Positions 42,010 to 50,979 of a DNA stretch of 64,000 nt are shown here, piece after piece. This DNA is from Mycobacterium sp. IDR2000157661 (lineage in GTDB: Bacteria; Actinomycetota; Actinomycetes; Mycobacteriales; Mycobacteriaceae). Each line of letters opens with the position of its first letter. Position 1 is the first letter of the stretch. The position numbers and the translations under genes were made by a program. The stretch covers positions 4,154,001 through 4,218,000 of the forward strand of contig NZ_CP081006.1 of the NCBI RefSeq assembly GCF_022317005.1. The letters run 5' to 3'. The notes beneath the pieces were generated by a model. The model saw only the letters and a list, made by a program, of their open reading frames with translations. It made no database searches and had not been told where the DNA came from.

Positions 42010-42935
42010 AGGTGTCCCTCCGCGGTCTGCGCCTTGGCAAGGGCTTGGAGTTGCTTGGTCGTCAGCTTCCTTGATGCACCGCGCGAGAAGTGACGCTCCA
42101 GATAGAACTGGCCGACCATCAGCACGCTGGTGATGACGAGATACCACGTCGCCGCCACCAACAGCAGCGGCACCGGTTCGAAGATGCGTGCGGCGATCTC
42201 GCGCGAGGTGATGCCGTAGAGGTCCAGAGTGAACGGGACCGCGGTCACCAGCGACGTGGTTTTCAGCATGCTGATGACCTCGTTGCCGGTCGGCGGGATG
42301 ATTACCCGCATCGCCTGGGGAAGCACGGTGCGGCGCATGGTCATCCCCCACGACATGCCCAGCGCGGTCGAGGCCTCGGCCTGTCCCTCCGGCACGGAAG
42401 TTATTCCGGCGCGGATGATCTCGGCCATGTAAGCCGCCTCGTTCAGCGCCAGGCCGATGATCGCGAGCAGGAACGGTATGGACAACGACTGCAAATTCAG
42501 CTCGAAGAGGGACGGTCCGAACGGCACGCCCAGCCGGATGTTCTGGTAAATGGTCGGAATCAGGCCCCAGAACACCAACTGCACGTACACCGGGGTGCCA
42601 CGGAAGATCCACAGGTAGGCCCAGGCCACGGAGCGCAGCACCGGGTTCGGGGACAGCCGCATCACCGCGAGTATCACCCCGAGCACGATCGCCGCCACCA
42701 TCGAGTAGATGGTCAACTGCAGGGTGTTGACGACGCCGACCTTCAGCACCCGCTCGTTGAACAGGTACTCCAGGTAGGTCGACCAGCGGTATGCGTCGTT
42801 CGTCACTGCGCCATAGAGGAACAGCCCGACCAGAACGAGGATGACGACCGCCGCCACCCACCGCCAGGGATGCCGAAGTGGCACGGCGTCGATGGCAGCG
42901 GGAGTGGTGGGTGGCGACGTGTCAACCGCGGTCAT
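42006..42935 (-). CDS. Polar amino acid ABC permease (HisM/GlnP-type)
   Basis: 309 residues. An N-terminal Pro-rich cytosolic segment, about five to six helices, and the EAA loop NEAAYMAEIIRAGITSVPEG followed by EASTALGMS contacting the ATPase. A single permease gene implies a homodimer. The C-terminal extension (RKLTTKQLQALAKAQ) is charged. Confidence 0.95.
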   Translation of the reverse strand: MTAVDTSPPTTPAAIDAVPLRHPWRWVAAVVILVLVGLFLYGAVTNDAYRWSTYLEYLFNERVLKVGVVNTLQLTIYSMVAAIVLGVILAVMRLSPNPVLRSVAWAYLWIFRGTPVYVQLVFWGLIPTIYQNIRLGVPFGPSLFELNLQSLSIPFLLAIIGLALNEAAYMAEIIRAGITSVPEGQAEASTALGMSWGMTMRRTVLPQAMRVIIPPTGNEVISMLKTTSLVTAVPFTLDLYGITSREIAARIFEPVPLLLVAATWYLVITSVLMVGQFYLERHFSRGASRKLTTKQLQALAKAQTAEGHL

Positions 42936-42945
42936 GGCGAAATCC

Positions 42946-43866
42946 TCAGTTGACAGCGCCGTTGATGACGGGCTTGTCGATCATCCCGTTCTCCACGCCC
43001 CAGTTCTTGGCGATCTCCTCGTACTGGCCGTTCTCGATGAGGTGCTCGAGTGCCATCTTCAGCGACTGTGCGAGCGGCGAGCCCTTCTGCACCGGCCAGC
43101 CGTACGGTGCCGAGTCGAAGATCTCACCGGCGGCCTCGAGTTTTCCGTTGCTCTGCTTGATGGCGTACGAGGTGACCGGGGAATCCGCAGACATCGCTTC
43201 GACCTGGCCGAGCACGACCGCGTTGGTCGCGGCGTCCTGTCCGTCGAACGCAACGATCTCGATCGGCGGTTTCCCGCTGTCGGTGCACGCCTTGCTCTTT
43301 GCGGGCAGTTCCTCGGTCTCCTGTGTGGTGGTCGCCTGCACCGCGACCTTCTTGCCGCAGGCATTGTTCGGGTCGATGGGCGCACCGGGCCGCTGGGCCC
43401 ACAGTGTGCCCGCGCTGAAGTAGGTGACGAAGTCGACCGACTGCTCGCGTTCCTTCGTGTCGGTGAACGACGACATGCCGACGTTGTAGGTGCCGCCCTG
43501 GATCGACGGGATGATCTTGGCGAAGTCGGACTCTCGGTACTCGGGGGTCAGGCCCAGTGTCGCCGCGATCGCGTCCATTAGGTCGACGTCGAACCCGACG
43601 ATCTCTCCACTGGGATCCTTGAATTCGTTGGGCGGGTAGGGAATGTTGACCCCGACCACCAACTTGCCGGACGACTTGATGGCCTCGGGAACAGTGTTGG
43701 CGATCTCGTCGACCTTCTGGGCCGACACGGTCGGCGCCGCGCTGGTGGTCTCGCTGCCACCCCCGGTCTCGCTCGCGCATCCCGTGAGCGTGAGTGCGCC
43801 GGCCGCGGCGAGCACCGCGGCGAAGCGCCAGAATCTGCCCCGGCGGGTCTGACAGTCTCCAGACAC
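42946..43866 (-). CDS. Polar amino acid ABC substrate-binding lipoprotein
   Basis: 306 residues from the GTG at 43866, preceded by AGAGG. Lipobox LTGC after the signal helix, then a type II periplasmic binding fold (KLVVGVNIPYPPNEFKDPSG, GFDVDLMDAIAATLGL, MSSFTDTKEREQSVDFVTYF). Two cysteines (NNACGKK, KSKACTD) may form a disulfide. The frame upstream of the start runs on for 1.8 kb antisense to other genes and is not coding. Glutamine/glutamate-type ligand is a family-level guess. Confidence 0.93.
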   Translation of the reverse strand: MSGDCQTRRGRFWRFAAVLAAAGALTLTGCASETGGGSETTSAAPTVSAQKVDEIANTVPEAIKSSGKLVVGVNIPYPPNEFKDPSGEIVGFDVDLMDAIAATLGLTPEYRESDFAKIIPSIQGGTYNVGMSSFTDTKEREQSVDFVTYFSAGTLWAQRPGAPIDPNNACGKKVAVQATTTQETEELPAKSKACTDSGKPPIEIVAFDGQDAATNAVVLGQVEAMSADSPVTSYAIKQSNGKLEAAGEIFDSAPYGWPVQKGSPLAQSLKMALEHLIENGQYEEIAKNWGVENGMIDKPVINGAVN

Positions 43867-44025
43867 GTCTGCCTCTACTTTCTGCTTCGTGGACCCGGCG
43901 CGAAGCGCCGGTAACGGAACAGTAAGCCAGCTTGTGCGCTGTGGCAGGAGAACGATTAGCCCGGCGCGACGACCGCGCTGCCGATTCGCCACGCCGAATC
44001 CGTTTCGCTGTGCCAAGCTTTCGCC

Positions 44026-44643
44026 ATGGTGAATCTCGCTCCGCCCGGCATGCTGCAGCATCTCTGGAAATCGACCCTGCTCTCCGGGGTTCTCGCCGTC
44101 GCGCTCGGCGTACTCATCTGGCTCTGGCCGGGCATCACCATCGTCGTTGCGGCGATATTCTTCGGCGCCTATCTGCTGGTCGCCGGTATTGCGCAGGTGA
44201 TATTCGCCTTCAGCCTGCACGTCTCGGCCGGTGGGCGGGTGCTGCTGTTCATCTCCGGGGCCGCGGCGCTGATCCTTGCTGTGCTGTGTTTCCGTAGTTT
44301 GCAGGAGTCGATCCTGCTGCTGGCGATCTGGATCGGCATCGGCTTCATCTTCCGCGGCGTGGCCACCGCGGTGTCGGCGATCAGCGATCCGACGCTGCCC
44401 GGCCGCGCGTGGGAGATCTTCATCGGAGTCGTCAGCCTGATCGCCGGCGTGGTGATGCTGGCCGCGCCGTTCGAGTCGATCGAGACGCTGACCATCGTGG
44501 TGGGCATCTGGCTGATCGTGCTGGGGGTGTTCGAGATCGTCTCCGCGTTCGGTATCCGCAAGGCGTCGAAGAACCTCGCGACGCTGACCGGGGCGCGCAA
44601 CACCGACGAACCGCCCGCGCAACCGCTCGTAGAACAGGCGTAA
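44026..44643 (+). CDS. HdeD/DUF308 membrane protein
   Basis: 205 residues, six membrane helices in three similar pairs, as in HdeD-family proteins (GVLAVALGVLIWLWPGITIV, ILLLAIWIGIGFIFRGV, FIGVVSLIAGVVMLAAPFES). E. coli HdeD is linked to acid resistance at high density; the mycobacterial role is unknown. About 100 bases upstream of cydA, separated by a palindromic operator-like site. Confidence 0.88.
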   Translation: MVNLAPPGMLQHLWKSTLLSGVLAVALGVLIWLWPGITIVVAAIFFGAYLLVAGIAQVIFAFSLHVSAGGRVLLFISGAAALILAVLCFRSLQESILLLAIWIGIGFIFRGVATAVSAISDPTLPGRAWEIFIGVVSLIAGVVMLAAPFESIETLTIVVGIWLIVLGVFEIVSAFGIRKASKNLATLTGARNTDEPPAQPLVEQA

Positions 44644-44698
44644 CGACACTTCGAGGCGAGTCCAAAAGCCCCTAGCGAAAACGCCGCGCTTCGCTACT

Positions 44699-44719
44699 AC
44701 ACTGTGTCGTAGACAGTGT
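44699..44719. promoter_or_regulatory. Inverted repeat in the cydA promoter region
   Basis: ACACTGT, 7 bases, ACAGTGT: perfect 7-bp arms, 24 bases before the cydA ATG. It overlaps a TACACT that could be a -10 hexamer. The form is typical of TetR-family operators. No tetR gene is in the window. Confidence 0.55.
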
Positions 44720-44742
44720 CGGTGAAGCTGGGGAGCGGTCGG

Positions 44743-46200
44743 ATGGATGCCTTGGACGTCTCGCGGTGGCAGTTCGGGATCACCACCGTGTACCACTTCC
44801 TGTTCGTTCCGCTGACCATCGGCCTGGCGCCCATCATCGCGGCGATGCAGACGGCCTGGGTCGTCACCGGTGACGACCGCTGGTACCGGCTGACCAGGTT
44901 TTTCGGCAAGCTGTTCCTGATCAACTTCGCCCTCGGCGTGGCGACCGGCATCGTCCAGGAATTCCAGTTCGGCATGAACTGGAGCGAGTACTCGAGGTTC
45001 GTCGGCGACGTCTTCGGCGCACCCCTGGCGTTCGAGGGGTTGATCGCGTTCTTCTTCGAGTCGACCTTCATCGGCTTGTGGATCTTCGGCTGGCACCGGC
45101 TGCCGCGGCTGGTGCATCTGGCGTGCATCTGGATCGTCGCACTCGCAGTCAACGCCTCGGCTTACTTCATCATCGCCGCGAACTCCTTCATGCAGCACCC
45201 CGTGGGGGCTCGGTTCAACCCGCAGACCGGACGCGCGGAATTGGTCGACTTCGGTGCGCTGCTGACCAACAACACCGCGGTGTGGGCTTTCTGGCACGCC
45301 GTCACCGGATCGTTCCTCACCGCGGGCACTTTCGTGGCCGGCGTGTCGGCGTGGCTGATGGTCCGCTCGCACCGGCGGGCCGAGGAGTCCGATGCCCGTG
45401 CGATGTATCGTCCGGCCACGATCGCAGGCAGCCTGGTCGCCTTGGTAGCCGCTGTGGGCTTGTTCTTCACCGGCGACGTCCAGGGCAAGCTGATGTTCGT
45501 CCAGCAACCGATGAAGATGGCCTCGGCAGAGTCGTTGTGCCACAGCGAAACCGATCCCGACTTCTCGATCCTCACCGTCGGGACGCAGAACAACTGTGAC
45601 AGCGTCACCCACGTTCTGGAGGTGCCATACGTGCTGCCCTACCTGGCCGAAGGCGAGTTCAGCGGCGTCACCCTGGAGGGCGTCGAAGACCTGCAGAAGC
45701 AGCATGAGGAACGGTTCGGCCCCGGCGATTACCGGCCGAATCTATTCGTGACGTACTGGGCGTTCCGGGCGATGATCGGGCTGCTGCTGGTGCCGGTAGC
45801 GTTCGCGCTCATGGCGCTTTGGCTGACCCGGCGCGGGCGGATCCCGAATCAACGATTGCTCTCCCGGCTTGCGCTGATCGCCATCCCTGCGCCGTTCCTG
45901 GCCAACTCCGCCGGTTGGGTGTTCACCGAGATGGGCCGCCAGCCTTGGGTTGTCGTGCCCAACCCGACCGGAGACTCCATGGTCCGGCTGACCGTGCAGG
46001 AGGGGGTGTCCGGTCATTCTGCAGGCATGGTGCTGTTTTCGCTGGCGGTGTTCACGCTCGTCTACGGCGTGCTGGCGGTGATCTGGTTCTGGCTGATGCG
46101 CCGCTACGTGGTCGAGGGCCCCCAGGAGCACGACGCCGACCTCGCTCCACCCGAACCACCACGGGACGACGACGTCAAGCCGTTGTCGTTCGCCTACTAG
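44743..46200 (+). CDS. cydA: Cytochrome bd oxidase subunit I
   Basis: 485 residues from the ATG at 44743 (GGGAGCGG upstream; a GTG at 44716 is possible). Heme b595 ligand His near the N-terminus in SRWQFGITTVYHFLF, GWHRLP, the invariant GRQPWVV, and Glu residues in FEGLIAFFFESTF of the proton path. The Q-loop is of the short type. Together with CydB it forms the quinol oxidase used at low oxygen and under inhibition of the bcc-aa3 branch. Confidence 0.97.
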   Translation: MDALDVSRWQFGITTVYHFLFVPLTIGLAPIIAAMQTAWVVTGDDRWYRLTRFFGKLFLINFALGVATGIVQEFQFGMNWSEYSRFVGDVFGAPLAFEGLIAFFFESTFIGLWIFGWHRLPRLVHLACIWIVALAVNASAYFIIAANSFMQHPVGARFNPQTGRAELVDFGALLTNNTAVWAFWHAVTGSFLTAGTFVAGVSAWLMVRSHRRAEESDARAMYRPATIAGSLVALVAAVGLFFTGDVQGKLMFVQQPMKMASAESLCHSETDPDFSILTVGTQNNCDSVTHVLEVPYVLPYLAEGEFSGVTLEGVEDLQKQHEERFGPGDYRPNLFVTYWAFRAMIGLLLVPVAFALMALWLTRRGRIPNQRLLSRLALIAIPAPFLANSAGWVFTEMGRQPWVVVPNPTGDSMVRLTVQEGVSGHSAGMVLFSLAVFTLVYGVLAVIWFWLMRRYVVEGPQEHDADLAPPEPPRDDDVKPLSFAY

Positions 46201-46209
46201 GAGGTCGCC

Positions 46210-47250
46210 GTGGGGCTACAAGAACTGTGGTTCGTGCTGATTGCGGCTCTGTTTCTGGGCTTCTTGATCCTCGAGGGCTTCGACTTCGGCGTCGGCATGC
46301 TGATGATCCCGATGGGCAGGGTGGGCGACGGCGACCCCGAACCGCGCCGCCGCGCCGTGCTCAACACCATCGGCCCGGTATGGGACGCAAACGAGGTGTG
46401 GTTGATCACCGCAGGCGCGGCGATGTTCGCAGCGTTCCCGAACTGGTACGCCTCGATGTTCTCGGCGCTCTACTTGCCTTTGCTGGCAATTCTTTTCGGC
46501 ATGATTCTGCGAATCGTCGGGATCGAGTGGCGTGGCAAGATCGATGATCCCCGCTGGCGTGGCTGGGCCGACGTCGGCATCGCCGCCGGATCCTGGGTGC
46601 CCGCCATTCTGTGGGGCGTCGCATTCGCGATCCTGCTCCAGGGCCTGCCCGTCGACTCAGACGGCAATGCGCGCTCATCGGTCACGGACATACTGAACCC
46701 CTACACCGTGCTCGGCGGCCTGACGACCGCCTCGCTGTTCGCGTTCTACGGTTCAGTGTTCGTCGCGCTCAAGACGGCGGGCACGGTGCGTGACGACGCG
46801 TTCCGCTTCGCGCGTGCGCTCTCGCCGGCCGTCGTTGTGCTCGCCGGCGGCTTCGCGCTGTGGACCCAGGCCGCGCACGGCCGGACGTGGACCTGGCTCC
46901 CGTTGGGCGCGGCGGTCACCGCACTGCTGCTGGCGGTCGGGCTGATGTGGATGAGGCGACGAGAAGGTGTCGCCTTCGTCGCCACGGTCGTGGTGGTCGC
47001 CGCCGTCACCGTGCTGCTGTTCGGATCGATGTACCCGAACCTGCTGCCGTCCACCCTGAACCCACAGTGGAGCGTCACGATCTACAACGGCTCGTCGAGT
47101 CCCTACACGCTCGAGATCATGTCCTGGGCGTCACTGACGTTGGTGCCGTTGGTCATCGGCTACCAGGCCTGGACGTACTGGGTCTTCCGTAAACGCATCA
47201 CCGCCGAGGCGATACCTCCCGGCACGGGTCTGCCCAGGCGGCCATCCTGA
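46210..47250 (+). CDS. cydB: Cytochrome bd oxidase subunit II
   Basis: 346 residues from a GTG with TAGGAGG eight bases upstream. Landmarks ILEGFDFGVGML, GPVWDANEVWLI, and NPYTVLGGL. It completes the bd oxidase. Its stop lies in CCTGACC, where the cydD-like frame also begins. Confidence 0.97.
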   Translation: MGLQELWFVLIAALFLGFLILEGFDFGVGMLMIPMGRVGDGDPEPRRRAVLNTIGPVWDANEVWLITAGAAMFAAFPNWYASMFSALYLPLLAILFGMILRIVGIEWRGKIDDPRWRGWADVGIAAGSWVPAILWGVAFAILLQGLPVDSDGNARSSVTDILNPYTVLGGLTTASLFAFYGSVFVALKTAGTVRDDAFRFARALSPAVVVLAGGFALWTQAAHGRTWTWLPLGAAVTALLLAVGLMWMRRREGVAFVATVVVVAAVTVLLFGSMYPNLLPSTLNPQWSVTIYNGSSSPYTLEIMSWASLTLVPLVIGYQAWTYWVFRKRITAEAIPPGTGLPRRPS

Positions 47251-47285
47251 CCACCCGGACGCGCGGCCCCGTCGATCCCCGGCTG

Positions 47286-48863
47286 GTGCAGGGATCGACG
47301 GCGATGCGCCGCTTCCTCGTCGCCACCACCGGCTTCGGCGTGCTGATCTCGGCGTGCACGATCGCCTCGGCGGTGGTGCTGGCCGACATCGTGGCCCGGG
47401 TGATCACGGATCCCACGCAACGCCATCTGGAAGCCGTGTCGACGTCGCTGTGGCTTCTGCTGGCGGTCTGGACGATCCGGGTGTTGGCGCAGTGGCAGCA
47501 GGGCCGCCTGGCACAACGCGGTTCGAGTGCCGTGATCGCCGAGTTGGCCGACAAGGTGCTCACCGCGGTGGCGTCGCTGCCGCCGCGCCGGCTGGCCGAG
47601 CATCGCGACGCTGCAGCCGCCGTGGTGACGCAGGGGCTCGACGGTCTCCGGCAGTATCTCACCGCTTACCTTCCCGCGCTGATTCTGGCGGCGATCCTGA
47701 CGCCCGCCACAGCCGCGGTCATCGCGGTCTACGACTGGAGATCGGCAGCGATCGTGTTGACCGCCCTGCCGCTCATCCCGATCTTCATGGTGCTCATCGG
47801 TCTGGCCACCGCCGACCGCTCCGCAGCGGCACTGACCGCGATGACCGCCTTGCAGTCCCGGTTGCTGGACCTGATCGCGGGTCTTCCGACGCTGCGCGCG
47901 TTGCACCGTGTCGGAGGGTCGATCAGCAGGATCGCTGAACTGGGTGCGGCACACCGCCGTTCGACGATGGCCACGTTGCGGGTCGCATTCCTGTCGGCTC
48001 TGGTGCTCGAACTGTTGGCCACGCTCGGGGTGGCGCTGGTCGCGGTTAGCGTCGGTATGCGACTGGTCTACGGGCAGATGACCCTGACGGCCGGACTGAC
48101 CGCGCTCCTGCTGGCACCCGAGGTGTTCTGGCCGCTGCGCCGCGTCGGAGTCGCCTTCCACGCCGCGCAGAACGGCAAGACCGCCGCCGATGCGGCACTC
48201 ACGCTGGTCGAGCAGCTTCCGGTCGCTGACACCGGCGTCCGAACGGTGACCGCCCGAGGCGCGGTCATCCACATCGACGCGCTGGACGCCGACATCGAAC
48301 CCGGCCGGGTGACCGTGTTGACCGGACCCAACGGCGCCGGTAAATCAACGCTGCTGCAGGCCATCCTGGCTCTCGACACGCCACCGTGGGGGCGTGTCCT
48401 GGTCGACGGCGTCGATGTGGCCGACCTTCGCCCGCAGGCCTGGTGGTCGCAGGTGTCCTGGTTGACGCACCGACCGGTCCTGGTCGCCGGCACCGTCCTG
48501 GAGAACCTGAACCTCTTCGGCCAGCTCACCGACATCCACGCCGCCTGTCGCGCAGCATGTTTCGACGAAGTGCTGGTCGAACTGCCGGAGGGACTCAACA
48601 CCCGGATCGGCCGGGGCGGTGTCGGTCTGTCCCTGGGACAACGCCAACGCCTCGGACTGGCCAGAGCCTTCGGCTCGGCGGCGGCGGTGCTGCTGCTCGA
48701 CGAGCCCACCGCCCACCTTGACGCGGTCGCCGAACAGCTAGTGCTGCGTGCGATCGTGGAGCGGGCGTCGGCGGGCGACACGGTCGTGGTCGTGGGACAC
48801 CGTGACCCGGTGCTGGCGATCGCACACCGGATCGTGCCGGTGGGGAGCGCCGATGTTGCGTGA
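47286..48863 (+). CDS. cydD: ABC transporter CydD (cytochrome bd assembly)
   Basis: 525 residues: six-helix ABC membrane domain followed by an ATPase domain (Walker A GPNGAGKST, signature LSLGQRQRLGLARAF, Walker B VLLLDEPTAHLD). CydDC exports reduced thiols needed for bd oxidase assembly. The first standard start is GTG at 47286, but family-like sequence (TRGPVDPRL) precedes it in frame up to a CTG at 47247 that overlaps the cydB stop (CTGA), so the true start may be that CTG. In M. tuberculosis cydD and cydC are likewise separate genes. Confidence 0.94.
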   Translation: MQGSTAMRRFLVATTGFGVLISACTIASAVVLADIVARVITDPTQRHLEAVSTSLWLLLAVWTIRVLAQWQQGRLAQRGSSAVIAELADKVLTAVASLPPRRLAEHRDAAAAVVTQGLDGLRQYLTAYLPALILAAILTPATAAVIAVYDWRSAAIVLTALPLIPIFMVLIGLATADRSAAALTAMTALQSRLLDLIAGLPTLRALHRVGGSISRIAELGAAHRRSTMATLRVAFLSALVLELLATLGVALVAVSVGMRLVYGQMTLTAGLTALLLAPEVFWPLRRVGVAFHAAQNGKTAADAALTLVEQLPVADTGVRTVTARGAVIHIDALDADIEPGRVTVLTGPNGAGKSTLLQAILALDTPPWGRVLVDGVDVADLRPQAWWSQVSWLTHRPVLVAGTVLENLNLFGQLTDIHAACRAACFDEVLVELPEGLNTRIGRGGVGLSLGQRQRLGLARAFGSAAAVLLLDEPTAHLDAVAEQLVLRAIVERASAGDTVVVVGHRDPVLAIAHRIVPVGSADVA

Positions 48864-50346
48864 GCTACTGCGGCCACGGCTGCCCCGCCTGCTGTCGGCG
48901 ATCGTCCTCGGCGTGCTGTCGTTGGGCAGCGCCCTGGCCCTGACCGGGGTCTCGGCGTGGCTGATCACCCGAGCCTGGCAGATGCCGCCGGTGCTGGACC
49001 TGACGGTCGCGGTGGTCGCCGTCCGCGCGCTCGGCATCGCTCGTGGCGTGCTGGGTTACTGCGAGCGGCTCGCCTCCCACGACACCGCGCTGCGAACTGC
49101 CGCGGCGGCACGGGAATGGCTGTACGCGACCCTGTCCTGCGGTGATGCCGAAGTCGCCACGCGCCACCACAGCGGCGAGCTGGTGACCCGCGCCGGCGCC
49201 GACGTCGATGAGCTGTCCGACGTCCTGGTCCGCGCCATCGTGCCGATCGCAGTCGCGCTCGTGCTCGGGTTCGCCGCCGTCGTGATCATCGGCGTGATCT
49301 CACCGGCGGCCGCCGCCGTGCTGACCGCCTGCCTGCTGGTCGCCGGCGTCGTCGCGCCCTGGTTGAGCGCCCGCGCCGCCGACGCCGCCGAGAAGGTTGC
49401 CGCTGCGCACCATTCGTCTCGCGATGCGGCCGTCATGACCGCTCTCGAGCACGCGCCGGAGCTGCGGGTCAGCGGCCGGCTCGACGAGTTCATCGGCGCC
49501 GCCGGACGTGAGCAGCGCGAGTGGGGCCGTGCCATCGACCGGGCGTCCGCACCGGCAGCCCTCGCGGCGGCGGCGCCGTCCGCGGCGATCGGCGCCAGTG
49601 TGCTGGGTGCGGTCATCGCGGGCGTCGGCCTGGCTTCGGCCGTGGCACCGACGACGGTCGCGATACTGATGCTGTTGCCGCTGGCGGCGTTCGAGGCGAC
49701 CACTGCGCTGCCGGCCGCCGCCGTGCAGCTCGCCCGCTCACGCGGGGCCGCTCGCCGGCTGGCCGAACTGGCCGCGCCACCGGACCCGTACCGGTCGCGA
49801 CCCGCGGTTCCCACAGTCGACATCCACACCGGTGACAGGCTTGCGGTGACAGGCGCGAGCGGCTCCGGCAAGACGACGCTGCTCATCAGATTGGCCGAAA
49901 GATACTCCGCAGCAGTCTTTTTCGCTGAGGATGCGCACTTGTTCGCCACCACTGTGCGCGACAACCTGCTGGTCGCTAGGGGTGACGCCGGAGACGACGA
50001 GATCGCCGACGCGCTGTCGCGTGTCGGGCTGAGTGCCTGGTTCGACGCGTTGCCGGACGGCTTGTCCACCGTGCTGGTCGGCGGTGCGGCGGCGGTGTCC
50101 GCGGGGCAGCGCAGGCGCCTCCTGCTGGCCCGCGCGCTGCTCACGACGGCTCCGATCGTGTTGCTCGACGAACCCACCGAACACCTCGACGCCGCCGACG
50201 GCTGCCGGATCCTCACCGAACTGCTCACTCCCGGCGGGCTTTTCCCGGCCGATCGGACCGTCGTCGTCGCCACCCACCACCTGCCGTACGGAGTTTTCTG
50301 TCGCACCGTCGATCTGGCACCGGGCGGAGTAACCTCTTCGGCATGA
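48853..50346 (+). CDS. cydC: ABC transporter CydC (cytochrome bd assembly)
   Basis: 497 residues from the ATG at 48853, overlapping cydD by 11 bases. Membrane domain, then ATPase with Walker A GASGSGKTT, a divergent signature VSAGQRRRLLLARAL (Ala in place of the first Gly of SGGQ) and Walker B IVLLDEPTEHLD. The nucleotide domain is short and lacks a clear Q-loop Gln (FFAEDAHLF), so one ATP site may be weak. Partner of CydD. Confidence 0.94.
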   Translation: MLRELLRPRLPRLLSAIVLGVLSLGSALALTGVSAWLITRAWQMPPVLDLTVAVVAVRALGIARGVLGYCERLASHDTALRTAAAAREWLYATLSCGDAEVATRHHSGELVTRAGADVDELSDVLVRAIVPIAVALVLGFAAVVIIGVISPAAAAVLTACLLVAGVVAPWLSARAADAAEKVAAAHHSSRDAAVMTALEHAPELRVSGRLDEFIGAAGREQREWGRAIDRASAPAALAAAAPSAAIGASVLGAVIAGVGLASAVAPTTVAILMLLPLAAFEATTALPAAAVQLARSRGAARRLAELAAPPDPYRSRPAVPTVDIHTGDRLAVTGASGSGKTTLLIRLAERYSAAVFFAEDAHLFATTVRDNLLVARGDAGDDEIADALSRVGLSAWFDALPDGLSTVLVGGAAAVSAGQRRRLLLARALLTTAPIVLLDEPTEHLDAADGCRILTELLTPGGLFPADRTVVVATHHLPYGVFCRTVDLAPGGVTSSA

Positions 50347-50885
50347 GCGAACCGGACAAACCCGAGACGCCTTCGTCACCGTCGCCGTCACCGCCGCCGC
50401 CGGGACCCTCCGGCTCGTCGGCACCGCCGCCGCCTCAGTACGGCGCGTACCCCGGTGGTTATCCCCCACCCCCGCAGCAGCAGCCGTACGCGGGCTACCC
50501 GCCACCGCCGAGGGGACCGCAGAACGGCCTGGGCATCGCATCGCTGGTGGTGGCGATCATCGCGCTGCTGTCGGTGTTCGGTGGAGTCGTGCTGGGCGTC
50601 GTCGCGGTGATCCTCGGGTTCCTCGGCTGGAACCGCGCGAAGCGGGGCGAGGCGACCAACGGCGGAATGGCCGTGGCCGGCATCGTGCTGGGCTTTCTCA
50701 GCATCATCGAGGCCATCGTGTTCATCGGATTGGCCGTCTGGGGCTTCGGCGAGGTCGGTGGCACCGACTACATCGACTGCCTGTCGAATGCGGGCAACGA
50801 CCAGCAGGCCATCGACCAGTGCGCCGAGCAGTTCCAACAACGCGTCGAGGACGAGTTCTCGGTGACGCTGACGCCGACGCCCTAG
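50343..50885 (+). CDS. Pro-rich DUF4190 membrane protein (Rv1619 position)
   Basis: 180 residues. A long N-terminal Pro/Ser/Gln-rich cytosolic segment (residues 1-60), two membrane helices with the DUF4190 pattern (GLGIASLVVAIIALLSVFGG, then MAVAGIVLGFLSIIEAIVF), and a short external tail with two Cys, ending TLTPTP. ATGA overlap with cydC. Its final codons are repeated 3.3 kb downstream (54145-54161), beyond an inserted gene cassette. Confidence 0.85.
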   Translation: MSEPDKPETPSSPSPSPPPPGPSGSSAPPPPQYGAYPGGYPPPPQQQPYAGYPPPPRGPQNGLGIASLVVAIIALLSVFGGVVLGVVAVILGFLGWNRAKRGEATNGGMAVAGIVLGFLSIIEAIVFIGLAVWGFGEVGGTDYIDCLSNAGNDQQAIDQCAEQFQQRVEDEFSVTLTPTP

Positions 50886-50904
50886 CACAGAAGCGGACGT
50901 ATCT

Positions 50905-50923
50905 CGATAGGGGTACGACCGCT
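50905..50923 (+). promoter_or_regulatory. 19-bp operator-like motif, copy 1
   Basis: CGATAGGGGTACGACCGCT, 57 bases before the regulator start. It matches copy 2 (52208-52226, opposite strand) at 17 of 19 positions, with a shared core AGGGGTACGACCG. The core holds an imperfect dyad GGT-ACG-ACC. Likely autoregulatory site of the GAF-LuxR protein. Confidence 0.6.
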
Positions 50924-50979
50924 TGCGTCGGCACATGGCGAGGTGAACACTGCCGGGTATCGGCTGTATTGGAGGCCAG

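Noticed and set aside
43867..45705. Long open frame extending upstream of the amino-acid binding protein gene (919-residue ORF)
   Set aside because: It runs antisense through the HdeD-like and cydA genes and has His/Gln/Arg-rich noise composition. The real start is the GTG at 43866 with an RBS and signal peptide.
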